Shown: positions 1 through 12,286, counted from the stretch's first letter. The stretch: DNA of 64,000 nucleotides from Flaccisagitta enflata (GCA_965153355.1 OZ231126.1:50220001-50284000); one strand, 5' to 3'. The notes: generated by a model from the sequence alone, not told the origin. Program-made: numbers and translations.

Positions 1-546
1 ATAGATTATTCAATCCCTATACTGTCGATATACTTATGTTCTAGATAGTAGAGCCTCAGTGAAGCTCTATAAAGACAATACGTGATTCATATTATGTAGT
101 CTCAGTAAAATCTCAGAATAGCGTTGCAAAACCAGTCAGTTTTCTTCCGTGAGAAAAAAAGTCAAAATCTTTAAATATTCAACTGAATTTTAAGCTTCTA
201 TAGTAGCTACCTTTAAACCGCTTTTCCGGCTACTGATACCCGATCCCGACCTCCCTTTCCGTTTACCACAGACCTTTTTTTCTAAACGGACATTTTACGC
301 CATTCTTAGTTAGCCAATAATGACATGACCTAGGTTGTCTTACCATATTTTCCCCCTCCCTCAGTGCCAACCGCATGTTTATTCCTTCTCAATTTATTTC
401 TATTACCGAGTCTCCGACATTAACGTCCTTCATACTTAATTGGATTGCCGTGCCCAGCTCAGGCGCACGCACTGTGGCATGGATTGGTTTCCAATATGTG
501 TATTAGAAATGACATATTTTCTATGTTTTATCTTTTCTTTTCCCTC
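1..546. other. No gene recognised
   Basis: I see no coding frame of note, no tandem repeat and no recognisable mobile end. The sequence is AT-rich intergenic or intronic DNA that ends where a dispersed hairpin repeat begins. Confidence 0.6.
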
Positions 547-550
547 TTTT

Positions 551-710
551 TAGTTGCGGACACGCAACTCTATAAGAGGCTTTGTCCGTCCGTCGGTCGG
601 TCCGTCGGTCGGTCCGTCGGTCCATAACCATCGAGTCGAAAAGTGGGAAAACGCGCATTTCCGCCCCTGCCCACCCGTCCGCAATTGGTGGCCGTGTATC
701 CGGCCTTGTT
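551..710 (-). mobile_element. Hairpin-ended dispersed repeat, type A copy
   Basis: This is a complete copy read on the minus strand. It starts ACAAGGCCGGATACACGG, has the GGGTGGGCAGGGGCGG block, a (GACC/GACG)n core, and ends in the hairpin GTTGCGTGTCCGCAAC followed by TAAAAA. No target duplication is visible. The architecture resembles non-autonomous Helentron-type elements; this family assignment is inferred, while the repeat itself is seen many times in the window. Confidence 0.75.
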
Positions 711-879
711 CCTTCCATTCAGATAGGTTAATTCACAACTTAGATATACTTGTTTTCTAACTCTCGTTGATATCTTCATGGCATTGGCCTGACCAAATAG
801 GATGGGCAAGAAATTGAACGAAAATTACTTGAGAAAATAACAAGGACGGGTACGCGGGCCAAGGTGGTGCGCCAGGCGT

Positions 880-1024
880 TTTAAGTCGCTCTGTCTATCC
901 GTCGATCTATCCGTCTGTCGGTAACGCTGAGCTTTTTCAGCATTTCAGGGCGGTTTTTGCATTATCGCTCCTGCTAAAAAGGTTGATTAGCCTTATTATA
1001 ACTGCCGTGTATCCAGACTTGCTT
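880..1024 (-). mobile_element. Divergent copy of the hairpin-ended repeat
   Basis: On the minus strand a degraded GGATACACGG start, a CTCCTGCT-like box and a tetranucleotide (GTCY)n core are still visible. The terminal hairpin is eroded. Probably an old copy of the same family as 551-710. Confidence 0.4.
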
Positions 1025-1780
1025 TATTCCTAGACCTGTCATTAGCCTTATGCTCCTAGGCCCTAGCCCTATCCCGAGCTCTATGGTGCTTATCCCAAGC
1101 TCTATCAGACCATTCAAAAGCTGGATATGAATACAATAACATTGGCATTGTTATCCTGGAGAAGTCAAGAATCAAAATAGTATTTTGACCATTTTTTTGT
1201 TTGCGATGCATTCATATGCATCTAGTGAGATGTTTTCAAGAGATTTTTTCTCAAACGGATGTTGGTAAATATGGTCAATCGCGCTTAATTTAACGTTGAT
1301 TGGCCGTTTTATTTTTGTTCTCACTCAAATAGTCATTTTCCTCCCTTAGAAATGCGAAATTTGGATTGAAACTCAGACAATTGCTTCCGAAACAACATTT
1401 ACTATCATCGCCTAAAACGTGAAGAAATTTGAAAGTCACTAAGATGCATGTGCTTATGCAAATCGGTCGCTCAGACTAATTTGCATACTTAAAGACAACC
1501 TTTAAAAGGCATTCTGCAGTGAGCTGCAAGGAGAAAATCGATAAGGTGAACGGCATTCAATCACTTCTCCGATTTTGTTTCATAGATAAAATTTACAGAA
1601 ATTTACCGGATTATCACATTCTGAAAAATAAATCGGAACACGGTATGAGCAAAAAATCGCCTACGACATTTTTTTTTCGCTTGGTCACCAACTTAAAAAG
1701 GCAAGTCACTTTTGTGAGGTTATAATTGACAAAAAATTAATCTAGTCGAATCAATCCCACTACCGGTCAAGAACGTTCGA
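1025..1780. other. No gene recognised
   Basis: AT-rich sequence with stops in all frames except a short frame around 1519-1725 that resembles no family I know. Nothing else stands out. Confidence 0.5.
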
Positions 1781-1783
1781 CAA

Positions 1784-1880
1784 AATGAGTTTTCAAGTGA
1801 TTTCAAACATTTCACAGGATTTTTTACTTGATCGTGACGGATGGACGGGCCAACCGACCGACGCATGGACGGATGGAGTT
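1784..1880 (+). mobile_element. 3' fragment of a diverged hairpin-type repeat
   Basis: The segment beginning TTTTCAAGTGATTTCAAACA and leading into a GACGGACGGGCC tetranucleotide run matches the equivalent part of the longer variant at 38596-38889. The start and the end hairpin are missing. Confidence 0.4.
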
Positions 1881-2308
1881 AGGGTACAGTCTCATATAGA
1901 TGACTCTCGGTCATGCTCGCTCTTTCATCCACGGCCTCGCCCATACTTGTTCCATGCCGACGTGTGTCCTCACCCTCAGCCATACACACACACCCACAGG
2001 CGTACTTCACGCGCACTCGCGCAGTCAGATGGCTGCTGCTTTCGTAGGATTTGGAAATGATCATTCTATTTGTGTTATGGACGTTAACGAGGTCGGTGAA
2101 ACGCGTGGCCGGTCATCGCGAGGTCAATCGTGCGGTCGTGAGGTCAAATCAGGGTCCGAAACCCGCACACGCGAAAAGCGGAAAGAAAGAAAGCACGTGT
2201 ACGCGCGCGAGTGTGAGACTGTGAGTTTGAGCACCAGAAAAAAAAAAGAGACGCGCCAGGACAATGCCCCACAATATACCAGTACCGCACGCGTTTGTGT
2301 GTGTTTGC

Positions 2309-2400
<92 letters not shown>
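2309..2400. repeat. (GA)n microsatellite
   Basis: Nearly perfect GA dinucleotide array with a single AAAG interruption near its start. The open frames over it (Arg-Glu or Ser-Leu runs) are products of the repeat. Confidence 0.95.
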
Positions 2401-2404
<4 letters not shown>

Positions 2405-2635
2405 TAGAAAAGAGAGATAGAGGGTGTGTGAGATGGAGCGTGCATGAGCAGTCAGTGAGACAGACAGACAAAGAGACAGACGAAGACAGACTCAGCAACA
2501 GACAAAAGCCAGACTTTCAGATTTATTTCTTTCCCTTTTGTGTGAGAATGAGCGTGCCTTGGTTAAGGTGAGCAAGAACTAAAGAAACTCTTGGCACAAA
2601 CTAGGAACCACGGCGTGGATTTTTTTTTCCGTTTT

Positions 2636-2727
<92 letters not shown>

Positions 2728-2729
2728 TC
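2636..2729. repeat. (CTTT)n microsatellite
   Basis: Perfect tetranucleotide CTTT array of about 94 bp. Confidence 0.95.
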
Positions 2730-3590
2730 CTCGAGAATGTGAGTGATTGATTTCGAAGGTGACATTGAGTTTGATGAATGCTATGTGACAGAGTAGTTTT
2801 CGTTAATATATGATTGATTTTAATCGTCTTGATGTTTTAGTTAGTATAAACGAAGCAGGTTCAAAAAAAAGGCTTTATGTATGATCCTGATGCTCGGGTC
2901 TTGATGAAACGGCTGATATTGACATTGATGAATAATGCTCATGTTGATGTTGATGTAAGTATCAGTGGATATCAATGAAGTGGCATGGAAGTTGTGTAAG
3001 AATTGCGAGCGGAAAAGAAAAACTGAAAATGAGTTTATATGACACCGATTACGAATAAAAGTATACAATTCAAACGGTGACAAATCACGACAAACCACTA
3101 ACGGTTGCGGATGGAGCCATTCTGTGAATTCAAGAATACAGAGTTGGTCATGATGGTGTTTGGGTATTTCCAGGCCACAGATGATGAGGTCTCAGGATGG
3201 CTCATCCCCAATCGAAGAACCGCGAGGATTTGAAGGTCATCGTTTTGGTGTGAACCCGGGTCATGGCCTAAATCTCGGGTCAGGTGGTGCCCTGTGACAT
3301 GAATTTCAAATTGGGAATCATGTTCAGGTTTATATGCTCTATCTTTAACTTACTGGGAGGTCCTGGCAATTATCATAAACAACTACCACGCAATATACTG
3401 TATCTAATATTCAATTTCTAGTTTCTAGTATCGGAAAAAATAAGCCCAAGAGGGCAACAGTCGCGTGCGTCTTGAAATGACAAACAAAAGAGTTCCTTCG
3501 CCCCCCCCCCCCCAAGGCCGCACGATACGTATTGATACAATGTCAATACAATATCGAAACAATATCGACACAATGTCGATAGGATACAAT
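2730..3590. other. No gene recognised
   Basis: Mostly unique sequence with short GTTGATGTTGATG runs near 2940-2960. No convincing coding frame or mobile end was found. Confidence 0.5.
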
Positions 3591-3595
3591 ACCCA

Positions 3596-3790
3596 AAATA
3601 CCCAAAAATACCCAAAAACACCCAGAAATACTCAAAAATTTCTAAAAGTACCCAAATATATCTGAAAGTACCCTAAAGTACCCTAAAGTACCCCAAAGTA
3701 CCCTAAAATACCTAGAGTATCTCAAGTACCCTAAAGTACCCTAAAGTACTCTAAAGTACTCTAAAGTACCCTGAAGTACCCTTGGTTACC
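3596..3790. repeat. Degenerate 10-bp minisatellite
   Basis: Tandem units of the form TACCCTAAAG, grading from TACCCAAAAA at the left to TACCCTAAAG and TACTCTAAAG at the right. Many units contain CCCTAAA by chance of the unit sequence, but the 10-bp spacing is not that of a telomere repeat. Confidence 0.85.
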
Positions 3791-3954
3791 TTTAATTAAC
3801 CTAAAAAGTCCAAGTCTTAAAAATGTGACCGACTTACCGACCGACACGGCAAGTTCTAGAGTCTAAAAACAAAAACAAAGCCTCTCCCATGGGGGAAAAC
3901 TGTCAAAACTCCAAAGAAACAAATAGAGACAATCAAATAAAAAGATAGTGGTAA

Positions 3955-4250
3955 CACGTTTGCTTTTTCTTTTAAATTTCTTTTTCCTTTCTTTTTTCCT
4001 TTTTTTGCCCTTTTCTTTTTCTTTTTCCTTTTCCTTTTCCTTTTCCTTTTCCTTTTCCTTTTCCTTTTCCTTTTCCTTTTTTTTTTCTTTGACTTTTACT
4101 ACTCTTTTCCTTTTCTTTTCTTTTTTCTTTTCTTCTCTTTGACTTTACTCTTCTATCTTTTCTCTTTCTTTTCTTTTTCTTTTCTCTTCTTTTTTCTTTT
4201 CTTTTTCTCTTTTCCTTTTTTTTTCTTTCCTCAGTTTTCCGTTTTTTTTT
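3955..4250. repeat. Polypyrimidine tract with (TTTTCC)n core
   Basis: C/T-only sequence with a regular TTTTCC hexanucleotide core at about 4015-4081. Phe-Ser frames here come from the repeat. Confidence 0.9.
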
Positions 4251-4685
4251 TTTTTAGCGGCTGAAGGACCGTCAAAATCGAGTTTTCTCGCGTGAACAGA
4301 ATTTTGATGATGGAGTTTTTTTCCGCGCCAACAATTTCTCTTTATTTTCGTTTTCCTTTCTTTGTTTTTTTTTCTCTGTTTTTTTTTCTTCCAAGAGTGA
4401 CTTTGTTTCTGTTTTGGTTTTCTGTTTGTTTTTCTTCGTTTCTCCCCCCCCTCTAAATTTTCAATCCCTTTTTTGCCTTTTCTTTCTTACATTGTTAGTT
4501 TTTTCTTCTTCTCGTTCATGCGTATTTGCTGTAAGTGTTGACGATGACAATTGTTAATGTGAAACCTAGCTCGATTGTCGAGGTTATTTCCGTATTCTCT
4601 AATTTTTTTGACTTTTTGTCTCATGCTCATCGGCAAGAAACGTGCTCCCCATTCCTGCGATATTTCATATTTGATCATATCTTAA

Positions 4686-4757
4686 CATGGCCGGATACAC
4701 GGCTACCTTAGTTGCGTGCGGGTGGGCAGAGGCAGTCATGAACAGGTCGCCCAAGGG
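4686..4757 (+). mobile_element. 5' fragment of hairpin-ended repeat
   Basis: Keeps the start GGCCGGATACACGGCTACC, a GTTGCGTGC motif and GGGTGGGCAG, then breaks off where an R2-type repeat begins. Confidence 0.65.
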
Positions 4758-5433
4758 CAATATGTGGTCAGCGATACCCATTGCCCTGCTTTAAGTGATT
4801 GTGAATTGGAGTGAGGGGAAGCAGGGCAGCGGCCCCGAAGGGGACGAAGTCCTGTAGAACACAGTGGGACTTTCGTTCGTCCTACCTGAAGAAGTGGATG
4901 AGATGCTATAGAGGGCTCACTGAAGGCATTCAAGAGCCTAAACTGAGGTCTAAGAAGGCTGATATAAGGCCTCAGAATGCCGATTGGAAGCTTGAGAGGG
5001 CTAACTTGAGGCTTGAGAGAGCTGGATTAAGGGATGAAAGGCCAGAGGACTGATTTGAAGCCTGGAGCAACAAATTGAGGTTTAGATGGCTGATTTTAGG
5101 CGTGAGAGGCCTAATTTGAGGCATGAGAGGCCAGGTTTGAGTACTGAGAAGCCAGATTTGCGGCCTAGAGGCCAGATTTGTGGCCTAAGAGGCCAGATTT
5201 GTGGCCTGAGAGGCCAGATTTTAGGCCTGAGAGGCCAGATTTGAGGCCTGGGAGGCTGGATTTGAGACATGAGAGGATGGATTTGCGGCCTGAGAGGCCA
5301 GATTTGAGGCCTGAGGGGTCTGATGAAGGGGGGGACTAACGGACAAACGAACGGACGAACGAACGAATGGACGAACGAAAGTCCCCCTTTGTTCTACAGG
5401 ACTTCGTCCCCTTTGGGGCCGCTGCCCAAGGCT
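4758..5433. repeat. R2 composite repeat with 21-bp tandem core
   Basis: Begins near TGGTCAGCGATACCCATTGC and has inverted boxes: GGGCAGCGGCCCCGAAGGGG with GACGAAGTCCTGTAGAAC at 4825-4865, and their reverse complement at 5390-5430. Between them lie roughly 15 degenerate units of about 21 bp, built on GAGGCCAGATTTGAGGCCT, plus a (GACGAACG)n tract. The same boxes recur at 7975-8405, 26476-26625 and 29558-31240, so this is a dispersed family. No coding capacity is seen; its class is unknown. Confidence 0.75.
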
Positions 5434-5446
5434 AACAAAGCATTTG

Positions 5447-5572
5447 GGCAGAAGCAGTAATGCAAAAACCGCACATAAACGCCAAAAAAGCAAAGTGTCA
5501 TGGACCGATCGACCATCCCACCAACCGACCTACCGACCGACATAGTTGAGGAGTCGCGTGCACGCGATTAAA
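5447..5572 (+). mobile_element. 5'-truncated type B hairpin repeat
   Basis: Lacks the GGCCGGATACACGG start but keeps the GGGCAGAAGCAGTAATG block, the AAAGTGTCATGG box, a GACC-type core and the end hairpin GTCGCGTGCACGCGAT followed by TAAAAA. Confidence 0.65.
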
Positions 5573-5722
5573 AAACCATTCCAAACTCAAAAGCATTTCG
5601 GTACTTTTCTGACTTTTGTAAAAAGGAATGATTGGATGAATACGCATAGTCACTAACACTGACAAGAAGATGAACAGATAGATGAAAAGAGTCGAGAAAA
5701 AATCCCTCCCCCCCAAAAAAAA

Positions 5723-5921
5723 ACAAGGCCGGATACACGGCTACCGAAGTCGCGTGCGGGTGGGCAGGGGCCATATTTGAGGTCACCAGACCATTTGGGC
5801 AGGAGCAGTGAGGTCAAAGAAATAAAATCATAAAAAAAGTAAAGTGTGACCAACCGACCGACCAACCAACCAACCGACCGACGGACAAAGCGGGTTGTAG
5901 AGTCGTGTACACGCGACTAAA
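5723..5921 (+). mobile_element. Hairpin-ended repeat, type B, full length
   Basis: Runs from ACAAGGCCGGATACACGG to the end motif ACGCGACTAAAAA. The 5' motif GTCGCGTGC (5749-5757) is almost the reverse complement of the 3' arm ACACGCGAC (5909-5917). The middle holds GGGCAGGAGCAGTGAGGTC and a (GACC/AACC)n core. No target duplication or ORF is seen. Confidence 0.8.
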
Positions 5922-6509
5922 AATCAAAATCGTGTTAACGATTTGGAATAAATCTCAACTAATCTTTGTGAGCTTGAACACATTCAAAAGGGTTCCTCCT
6001 TCATCTGTTATTCGCATTTTCTATTCCCCCACTTTCCCCCATCCAACTGAAATATTCAGTTTTTATTCGCCATTTCTCGCGCTTGCCTTCCAGTCTGAGT
6101 TCCTCTTTGCATTCCCCTCCAGCCAAATGAAATTGCTTCAAGTTAAACCCAAAATATGCTTAGAGTCGGAGTAATGAATGAATTTACTTCACGGCCACGG
6201 GCGAGGACGAATATGTACCGCCACTACTGTGCTCTTGAATGACAGTTTCCCTGGCCACGAACAGACAGCGGCGCATAGAAACGGACGTCAGGGTGGTCAC
6301 TCGATGTCACACACCAAAATTCGATGGTCACGAATTCATCAAAAAGTCTGAGAATTGATGAGAACTTCTTTGAAGAGAGAAAAAAAATAAAATGCTAGTG
6401 AATTTCATATTCATTTGTCGGAAAATGCACAATTTGAGAAAAACTGCATGCATTGTTCAACCGTTAGACTCATTTTCAGTCGCTCTCTGATAAGAAGCTC
6501 ATTCTGTAA
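5922..6509. other. No gene recognised
   Basis: The frame at 5905-6174 begins inside the hairpin of the repeat just upstream and has no recognisable domain. Otherwise non-coding in appearance. Confidence 0.45.
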
Positions 6510-6768
6510 CAAGTAACGCGAGGTTACAATATCGTCGATGACCGGTGGGCAAAGGCGCACAACCGTCCCTCCCCTCCCCCCCCCCCCCGTCCCCCCTCCC
6601 ACACACACTCTCCCACACTCACGCACATACTCACAACCGCGGCTTTTTAAATGTGCATTTTCATACTTTCAAGCTCACGGACGGACGAACAAACCAACGG
6701 AGGGACCTACGGATGGACAGACAAAGCCTTGTATAGAGTCTCGACTCTCGAGTCCGCGACGTAAAAAC
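6510..6768 (+). mobile_element. Variant hairpin repeat (ACGCGAGGTTACAATATCG start)
   Basis: A variant that starts with a GGTTACAATATCGT motif and ends with a GGAC tetranucleotide run, ACAAAGCCTTGTATAGAG and GTCCGCGACGTAAAAA. The same start and core occur at 23632-23830. The middle is C-rich here. Confidence 0.5.
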
Positions 6769-6954
6769 GGAGATAGGAGCCAAATGTCGCATTCATACAT
6801 CGTTGGTTACACACCATCATGACACTGTTTTGCGTACCCAGTCTCAATGGTTGGTGGCACGGCAGGAAAAGAACCGATAGTCGATTTTGCTTTGGTGTGC
6901 TTTGCTCTGCTTTGATTCTCCTATTTCCTTCATTGTTTTTGCTCAACGATAAGA

Positions 6955-7109
6955 ACAAGGCCGGATACACGGCCACCAGTTGCGGACGGGTGGGCAGGGG
7001 CGGAAATGCGCGTTTTACCACTTTTCAAATCGAGCGTGACGGACCGACCGACCGACGGACCGACGGACGGACAAAGCCTCTTATAGAGTTGTGTGTCCGC
7101 AACTAAAAA
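6955..7109 (+). mobile_element. Hairpin-ended repeat, type A, full length
   Basis: An exemplary copy. The 5' motif GTTGCGGAC (6979-6987) is the exact reverse complement of the 3' motif GTCCGCAAC (7095-7103). The GACC/GACG core lies at about 7030-7075 and the copy ends in CTAAAAA. It lies head to head with a type B copy at 7126-7320. Confidence 0.85.
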
Positions 7110-7125
7110 TAACAAAACGCTTTTT

Positions 7126-7320
7126 AAGTCGCGTGCTACTCGACTCTACACCCTGCTTTGTCGGTCCGTCCATCGGTCTGTGGGTCCGTCCATCACACTT
7201 TACTTTTTGGGTTTTTGCGGTCTTTGGCCTGAATCAAATGACCGAATGATCAAGTGACCTTAAACATGGCCCCTGCCCATCCGCACGCAACTGGTATAGC
7301 CATGTATCCGGCCTTGTTTT
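7126..7320 (-). mobile_element. Hairpin-ended repeat, type B, full length
   Basis: Read on the minus strand it runs from ACAAGGCCGGATACATGGC to GCACGCGACTTAAAAAG. The GTCC tetranucleotide core and the GGGCAGGGGCCATG box are present. Confidence 0.8.
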
Positions 7321-7506
7321 TCTCAATAAGAAAGAAGGAAATTCTTTCCTTGGTCCTTGCTCTTTTTTTTTTTTTCTTGTTCTGTTTGATTTCTTTCTCC
7401 GACTCCGTGTTCTTCCATTTCTTTTGTTGGTTGGTTGGCTGTCCGTTTAAATTCCAAAATCCATAACTCTTTCATTAGAAATGCATTATTCTGTCATGCA
7501 TGAGAC

Positions 7507-7539
7507 CATTCATTCATTCATTCATTCATTCATTCATTC

Positions 7540-7608
<69 letters not shown>
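7507..7608. repeat. (ATTC)n then (AATC)n compound microsatellite
   Basis: A CATT-type tetranucleotide array switches to CAAT-type near 7543, a one-base change of the unit within one array. Confidence 0.95.
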
Positions 7609-7974
7609 CAGAAGACGCCTACTTCTAGTACATGTTCTTCTATCTATTCTTCTTCATCGTCATCACTAGTTGTGTCTCGTTACGCAAGGGAAGTGTTACC
7701 CTTATTTCCTTCAAATTCAAATTTCAATAAAAAAGGTGTTACCTACATATTGACGGTCCGATAGACGGACATCCACTCTTTGCTTACGTCTTTTAATAGG
7801 AACAATACCATCTCGCTAACAAATATACAGTTTGAGCCGATGATCCTCAATTGGTCACTTTTGAAATGACACCAATCTGGTTATAGTAGCTTTATCGACA
7901 CTCTCACCTCTTACCTATGCTTTCACACATATAGGGAATTTTCTGCTCTTCCATTTCCTCCTGCGTCTGTCCGT

Positions 7975-8405
7975 CTCACCCTCCCCCCTGACTCAAATCC
8001 CAGTGTTGAGGCCCAAATCCGAGTCTCGAGGCCAAAATCTTAGTCTCAAGGCTCAAATTCCAGCCTTAAGGCTCAAATTTCATCCTCTAGGCTTAAATCC
8101 CACCCTCAATCCAACCCATAAGGCCTAAATCCAAGCCTCGAGGGTGGTATTTGAGCCTTGAGGATGAGATTTGAGCCTCAAGGCTGGGATTGGGACCTCA
8201 AGACTGGGATTTGGGCCTTCTTGAAACTAAAATTCGGGCCTTGAGGCTAGGATTGAGTCAAGGGAAGGGATCTACGGACATACGGAGGAGGAGGAGGAGG
8301 AAATTCCCCATGTGTGTGAACGCATGGGTCATTAACCCCTTTGGGGCCGCAAATCTGCTACCCCCTCAACTTCCAGCACAACCTACTTAGGCAGGGTAAG
8401 GGTAC
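7975..8405. repeat. R2-type repeat, partial
   Basis: Degenerate units of about 20 bp built on AGGCTCAAATTCCAG-like sequence at 7990-8260, then CCCCTTTGGGGCCGC and the family terminus AGGGTACCGCTGACCAT near 8400. The left boxes are missing or diverged. Confidence 0.55.
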
Positions 8406-8504
8406 CGCTGACCATCAAACGCTTTTGCGACTATTTTCATATTGGCATGATGATAGATCCGCACAATGCCCATTTTGACATAAGCATTCAATGTTCGGAG
8501 ATTG

Positions 8505-8824
8505 TGTTAGGCCCACGGTATAGTTACCCTCATTGACATTGTTTATCATTTATCATGTCATTGTTCATCCTGTGCCCCATAATCATTGCCGCTTGCTGGT
8601 TCTCTTCGTCCTCAGATATGAGGCACACCCGGTTCATGGTTACTATTCATGGTTACTATTCATGGTTCCTATACTATGCTCTTGTCTCATACCTGTATAT
8701 ATCTGCGCCTCTCCTCCGTATTCAACATCATCCTGGCGTCCGCATCCATTCGTCCTTCATTCCCTACTCACCCGCTCATCTTCATCCATACGTCTGTCTA
8801 CATCCTCAAAGGTACATCCTAACA
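8505..8824 (+). repeat. 5' LTR of the non-coding element
   Basis: TGTTA...TAACA ends. A TATATAT box at about 8696-8702 could be the LTR promoter. Three ATGGTTACTATTC-like direct repeats lie at about 8636-8675. The frames across the LTR occur identically in the 3' LTR and are not genes. Confidence 0.9.
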
Positions 8825-8826
8825 GA

Positions 8827-8838
8827 TGGTGCTCGGCC
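8827..8838 (+). promoter_or_regulatory. Candidate primer binding site
   Basis: TGGTGCTCGGCC lies two bases after the 5' LTR. TGG is the complement of the CCA end of a tRNA, as expected of a primer site. I cannot say which tRNA matches. Confidence 0.4.
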
Positions 8839-10004
8839 TAAGCTCAAGGGCATATCGCACTTGGGCAGAATCTGGGTCTGTCCGTTCCTTCCCAGACACC
8901 ACCATCCAAACCTCGACATCTTACTCATTCTTACTCGACTCCACGATTCGCTTTACACCTGGTCTCTCATCATCTTCGTACGCTAAAGTGTCGATACCCC
9001 AGGTCTGCCCAATGAGCCTAGTTGTGCACCCCCCGGGTAGGGGAAACCTTATCGCCGGACATGTCCACAATAGCGCTGGGAGCATTGGGAGCTACAGCTT
9101 GCGGGGGCTCCGGATCGTACGTCGTAGCTTCAGTTCTCGGGGGTAGCCTTTGGCTACTGTGGCAAACGAAACGGGGCAAGTTTTCAACTGATGGCAATCC
9201 CGTCGATACCACAGGAGAATCCTATTTCACCGGCCAGACCAACTCTTTGCTGCCTACAGCAATTCCCCCCCCTTCGCAATACGGGTTACGGCGGGTGATC
9301 CCTCGGCATGGGGATCTTAACGGGATCCGTCGGTTCTGTCCACGCCCGGCAAGGGTGCTGTATAAAGCAACAAGGTTCCTTTTCGTCTCTTCTCTGTGCT
9401 TGCGTCTCTGTTTATCTCGACTTCTTCATCAACGACTTTGGTTTGGATGGTACTCTATTCATTCACATTGTAAATAAAAACATTGAGGAATGCGGAACTG
9501 TAAATAACTTTTGTGCTGAACCGGGTGTGTGCTCTTTTAGAAATAAGAAATTTTGTTAAAAAGACAGACTCTTTTACTTTTGGGGAATTTAGCTCTCCAC
9601 ATCATCATGGTCATCGCCAACTCCTATCTTAGCGTCCGCGACGTGTTTCAAAGTGCAGCGTGACCGCGTCTTGGTTTCTCGGTTAGCTGGAACGCCACGC
9701 TGGAAGGCCGCGTGGGACCGCGTTGGACCAACGAGATTAGCTGGAAGTCTGCGTCTCGCCAATTAGCAGGAAAAGACCGCGCCGAGGTCCGTGGATTAGC
9801 TGGAATTCCGCGCCTTTGGCTCACGTTTAGCAGGAATACGCACCCCCGCCTTGGTGTCGCTGGAATACCGCTCACTGGGCAAAACCTTTTCAAAAGTGCC
9901 AACTGGTGGCCAAACACCAGCTCCAGACCTAGCATTCTATTGTCATCCTGCTTTTGTTTTGACGGACTATTCACCTAGCGAGTTACAAACTACCACTGAA
10001 CAAC

Positions 10005-10420
10005 CATGCCTTACTTAATACTTTAACCACTCTTAGTTTACACCTCCTCATGAGCAGTGCTCTCCATGGCCACCAACCGACAAAGCTTATTGCTGCGGTC
10101 GCCCTTATTAACAGCCATGCCTTACCTAATACTCATATCAACCCCAAGGTCACAAGTTCTTACCGACGGAGTTCTCCAAGTAACCAGATCCAACATTCTT
10201 CTCCTTCAAATGTTATCTCCTTTTTTGGTAAGAATACCTTAATACGACTGCTTCTTGCCACCAACTGACGAAGCCTATTGCTGCGGTCGCCCTTATTAAC
10301 AACCATGCCTTACCTTATACTCTAATCAACCCAAAGTTCACACTTTGTTATCGACCGAGTTCTCCATGTGACCTGATCCAACATTCTTCTCGTCCAAATA
10401 CGACGAGATAATAACCAGAC
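10005..10420. repeat. About 187-bp tandem repeat inside the LTR element
   Basis: GCCACCAACCGACAAAGC at 10069 recurs as GCCACCAACTGACGAAGC about 187 bp later, followed in both by GCTGCGGTCGCCCTTATTAA. A further partial unit precedes them. Confidence 0.75.
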
Positions 10421-11789
10421 CTTAATTTACCTTTTTGACGCCAAATTTAATATAGGGGGAGAAATCAGACTTGGTCAGTGGTTTGCTAACAAGCTGGATC
10501 ATTGTCCCAACTTGTTTCATCATGTATTGACTGTTTCTATTGCCATCACCTTTATTTGTGAAGCGTCGGGAAAACAGAATCTGCAAGTTCCCAGACCAAA
10601 CTTTCTCTCATCCTGACCGTTGGTACAGGCACAGTTGCGAACAGACTAGATCCAACATCGCTATTTCCGATCTTCCGATGAGTTGCGTGACTGGATCTTA
10701 ACCACTAACCTCATAACCACGTCATTACTGCCGTGTGGATGTTTATTACCTGTGTGATTGGGCCTCATCAACTGCTTCGGAATCAGTGCTTCTGTGGGAC
10801 GCCACTCAGTTGAATCGTCTGCTGGTCAGGTGCAATGTTCCTGGTCTGAGTCTCAACATCTGCACTTCTGGGTCCGTGCGACCTTGCTTTTTCTGCCACA
10901 GCACAAAACGCTTTACAATTGCACATTTGCCAGATAAAACTTTCATTGAATCTTGGATGGGGGGACCATTTCCCTTCTGCGATGTTTGTTCTTGACTAAA
11001 CCTGCGTTATATCTTGCCTTGGAGTTTCTCGTCTGCAATCAATGCTTTTATCGAATGTTTTGCGTTATCATCACTCCTTTTATTCGCCTCTTCTGGAAGC
11101 TCATAACCCAGACCAAACCTTTGCGCCTTTACATTTATTCATCGGATCTTGGATGGGGGGACTGCTTCCCATCTGCGATCATTGCTTCTGTCCAATCCTC
11201 AATTGGATCTTGGATGGAGGACTACCTCTCATCTACAAACATCGCCTTCATTGAACATTGCACATTATTATGTTCCCTGTCTCTATATGCCTTTTCAGGA
11301 TTTGCTCGTAACCCAGACCCAATCTTCGCGACATATTGGCAATGGCTATGAAGCTTACCGATTTCTCTCATCAATTTTAATTACAGCAACCATCTAGTCA
11401 ACTCCTCCACAATGTACTGCACATACACCATCTCTTCATGGTGTTCTTTTCCAGACAAAACCCCTTCTTTGATTTGTGTATCGAGACGATCCACTTCAAA
11501 TGGCAGACTGCCTCTAATGTTTAGGCAAATTCCTACCTAACTGCTGCGGAAAATGGACAAAAAGCCCTTTGCGTGACTGACCAGATCCAACCGTCGCAAA
11601 CCCTTCTATCTCTGTCACTTTGGACACCTACGATGGTTTAATTATGGTCGGCACACCTTTGATTGTACTGCAACATCATATTCAAACCCCTCTGCATCGC
11701 CGTTGTAGCGCCCTAATATCGTCGCCGCATCACCATTGCCTCCTGGTGAAATCACCACTGCCTTCGTCTTTCGCTGGCCACTGTGTGCC

Positions 11790-12170
11790 GTTCGACAACA
11801 CCATTCTACAACGCCGTTCAACAACACCATTCGGCGACGCCATTCAACAACGCCATTCAACAACGCCATTCAACAACGCCGTTCAACAAGGCCATTCAAT
11901 AACGCCGTTCAGCAACGCCGTTCGGCGGCGCCGTTCAACGGCGCCGTTCGGCAGCGCCGTTCGACAGCGCCGTTCGACAGCGCCGTTCAACAACGCCGTT
12001 TAATAATGCCATTCATCAACGCCACTCAACAATGCCGCTCAACAACGATGTTCAACAACGCCATCCTACGATGCCGTTCTACACTGTTCAACAACGCCAT
12101 TCAACAATGCCCCGCAACAATGCCCTTCAACAACGCCCTTCAACAAAGCTGTTCAACATTGTCGTTTGGC
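11790..12170. repeat. 13-bp minisatellite inside the LTR element
   Basis: About 28 degenerate units of the form TTCAACAACGCCA. Some units carry GGCG in place of AACA. Confidence 0.9.
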
Positions 12171-12286
12171 AACATTACCTGACCATGGTCGCGGACCCAT
12201 ACTCTGTTTGGATTTTTGGTATCAGACTCCTCTCAAAATAGAAGACCTCCACGCTGCCGTGGAAATCCCTCAGGCGTTATTGTCAT

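Noticed and set aside
8533-8986. Overlapping 100-140-codon frames
   Set aside because: They begin inside the LTR of the non-coding element and recur in its 3' LTR; there is no known domain.
11620-12182. 127-148-codon frames in the LTR element interior
   Set aside because: They are translations of the 13-bp minisatellite in different frames.
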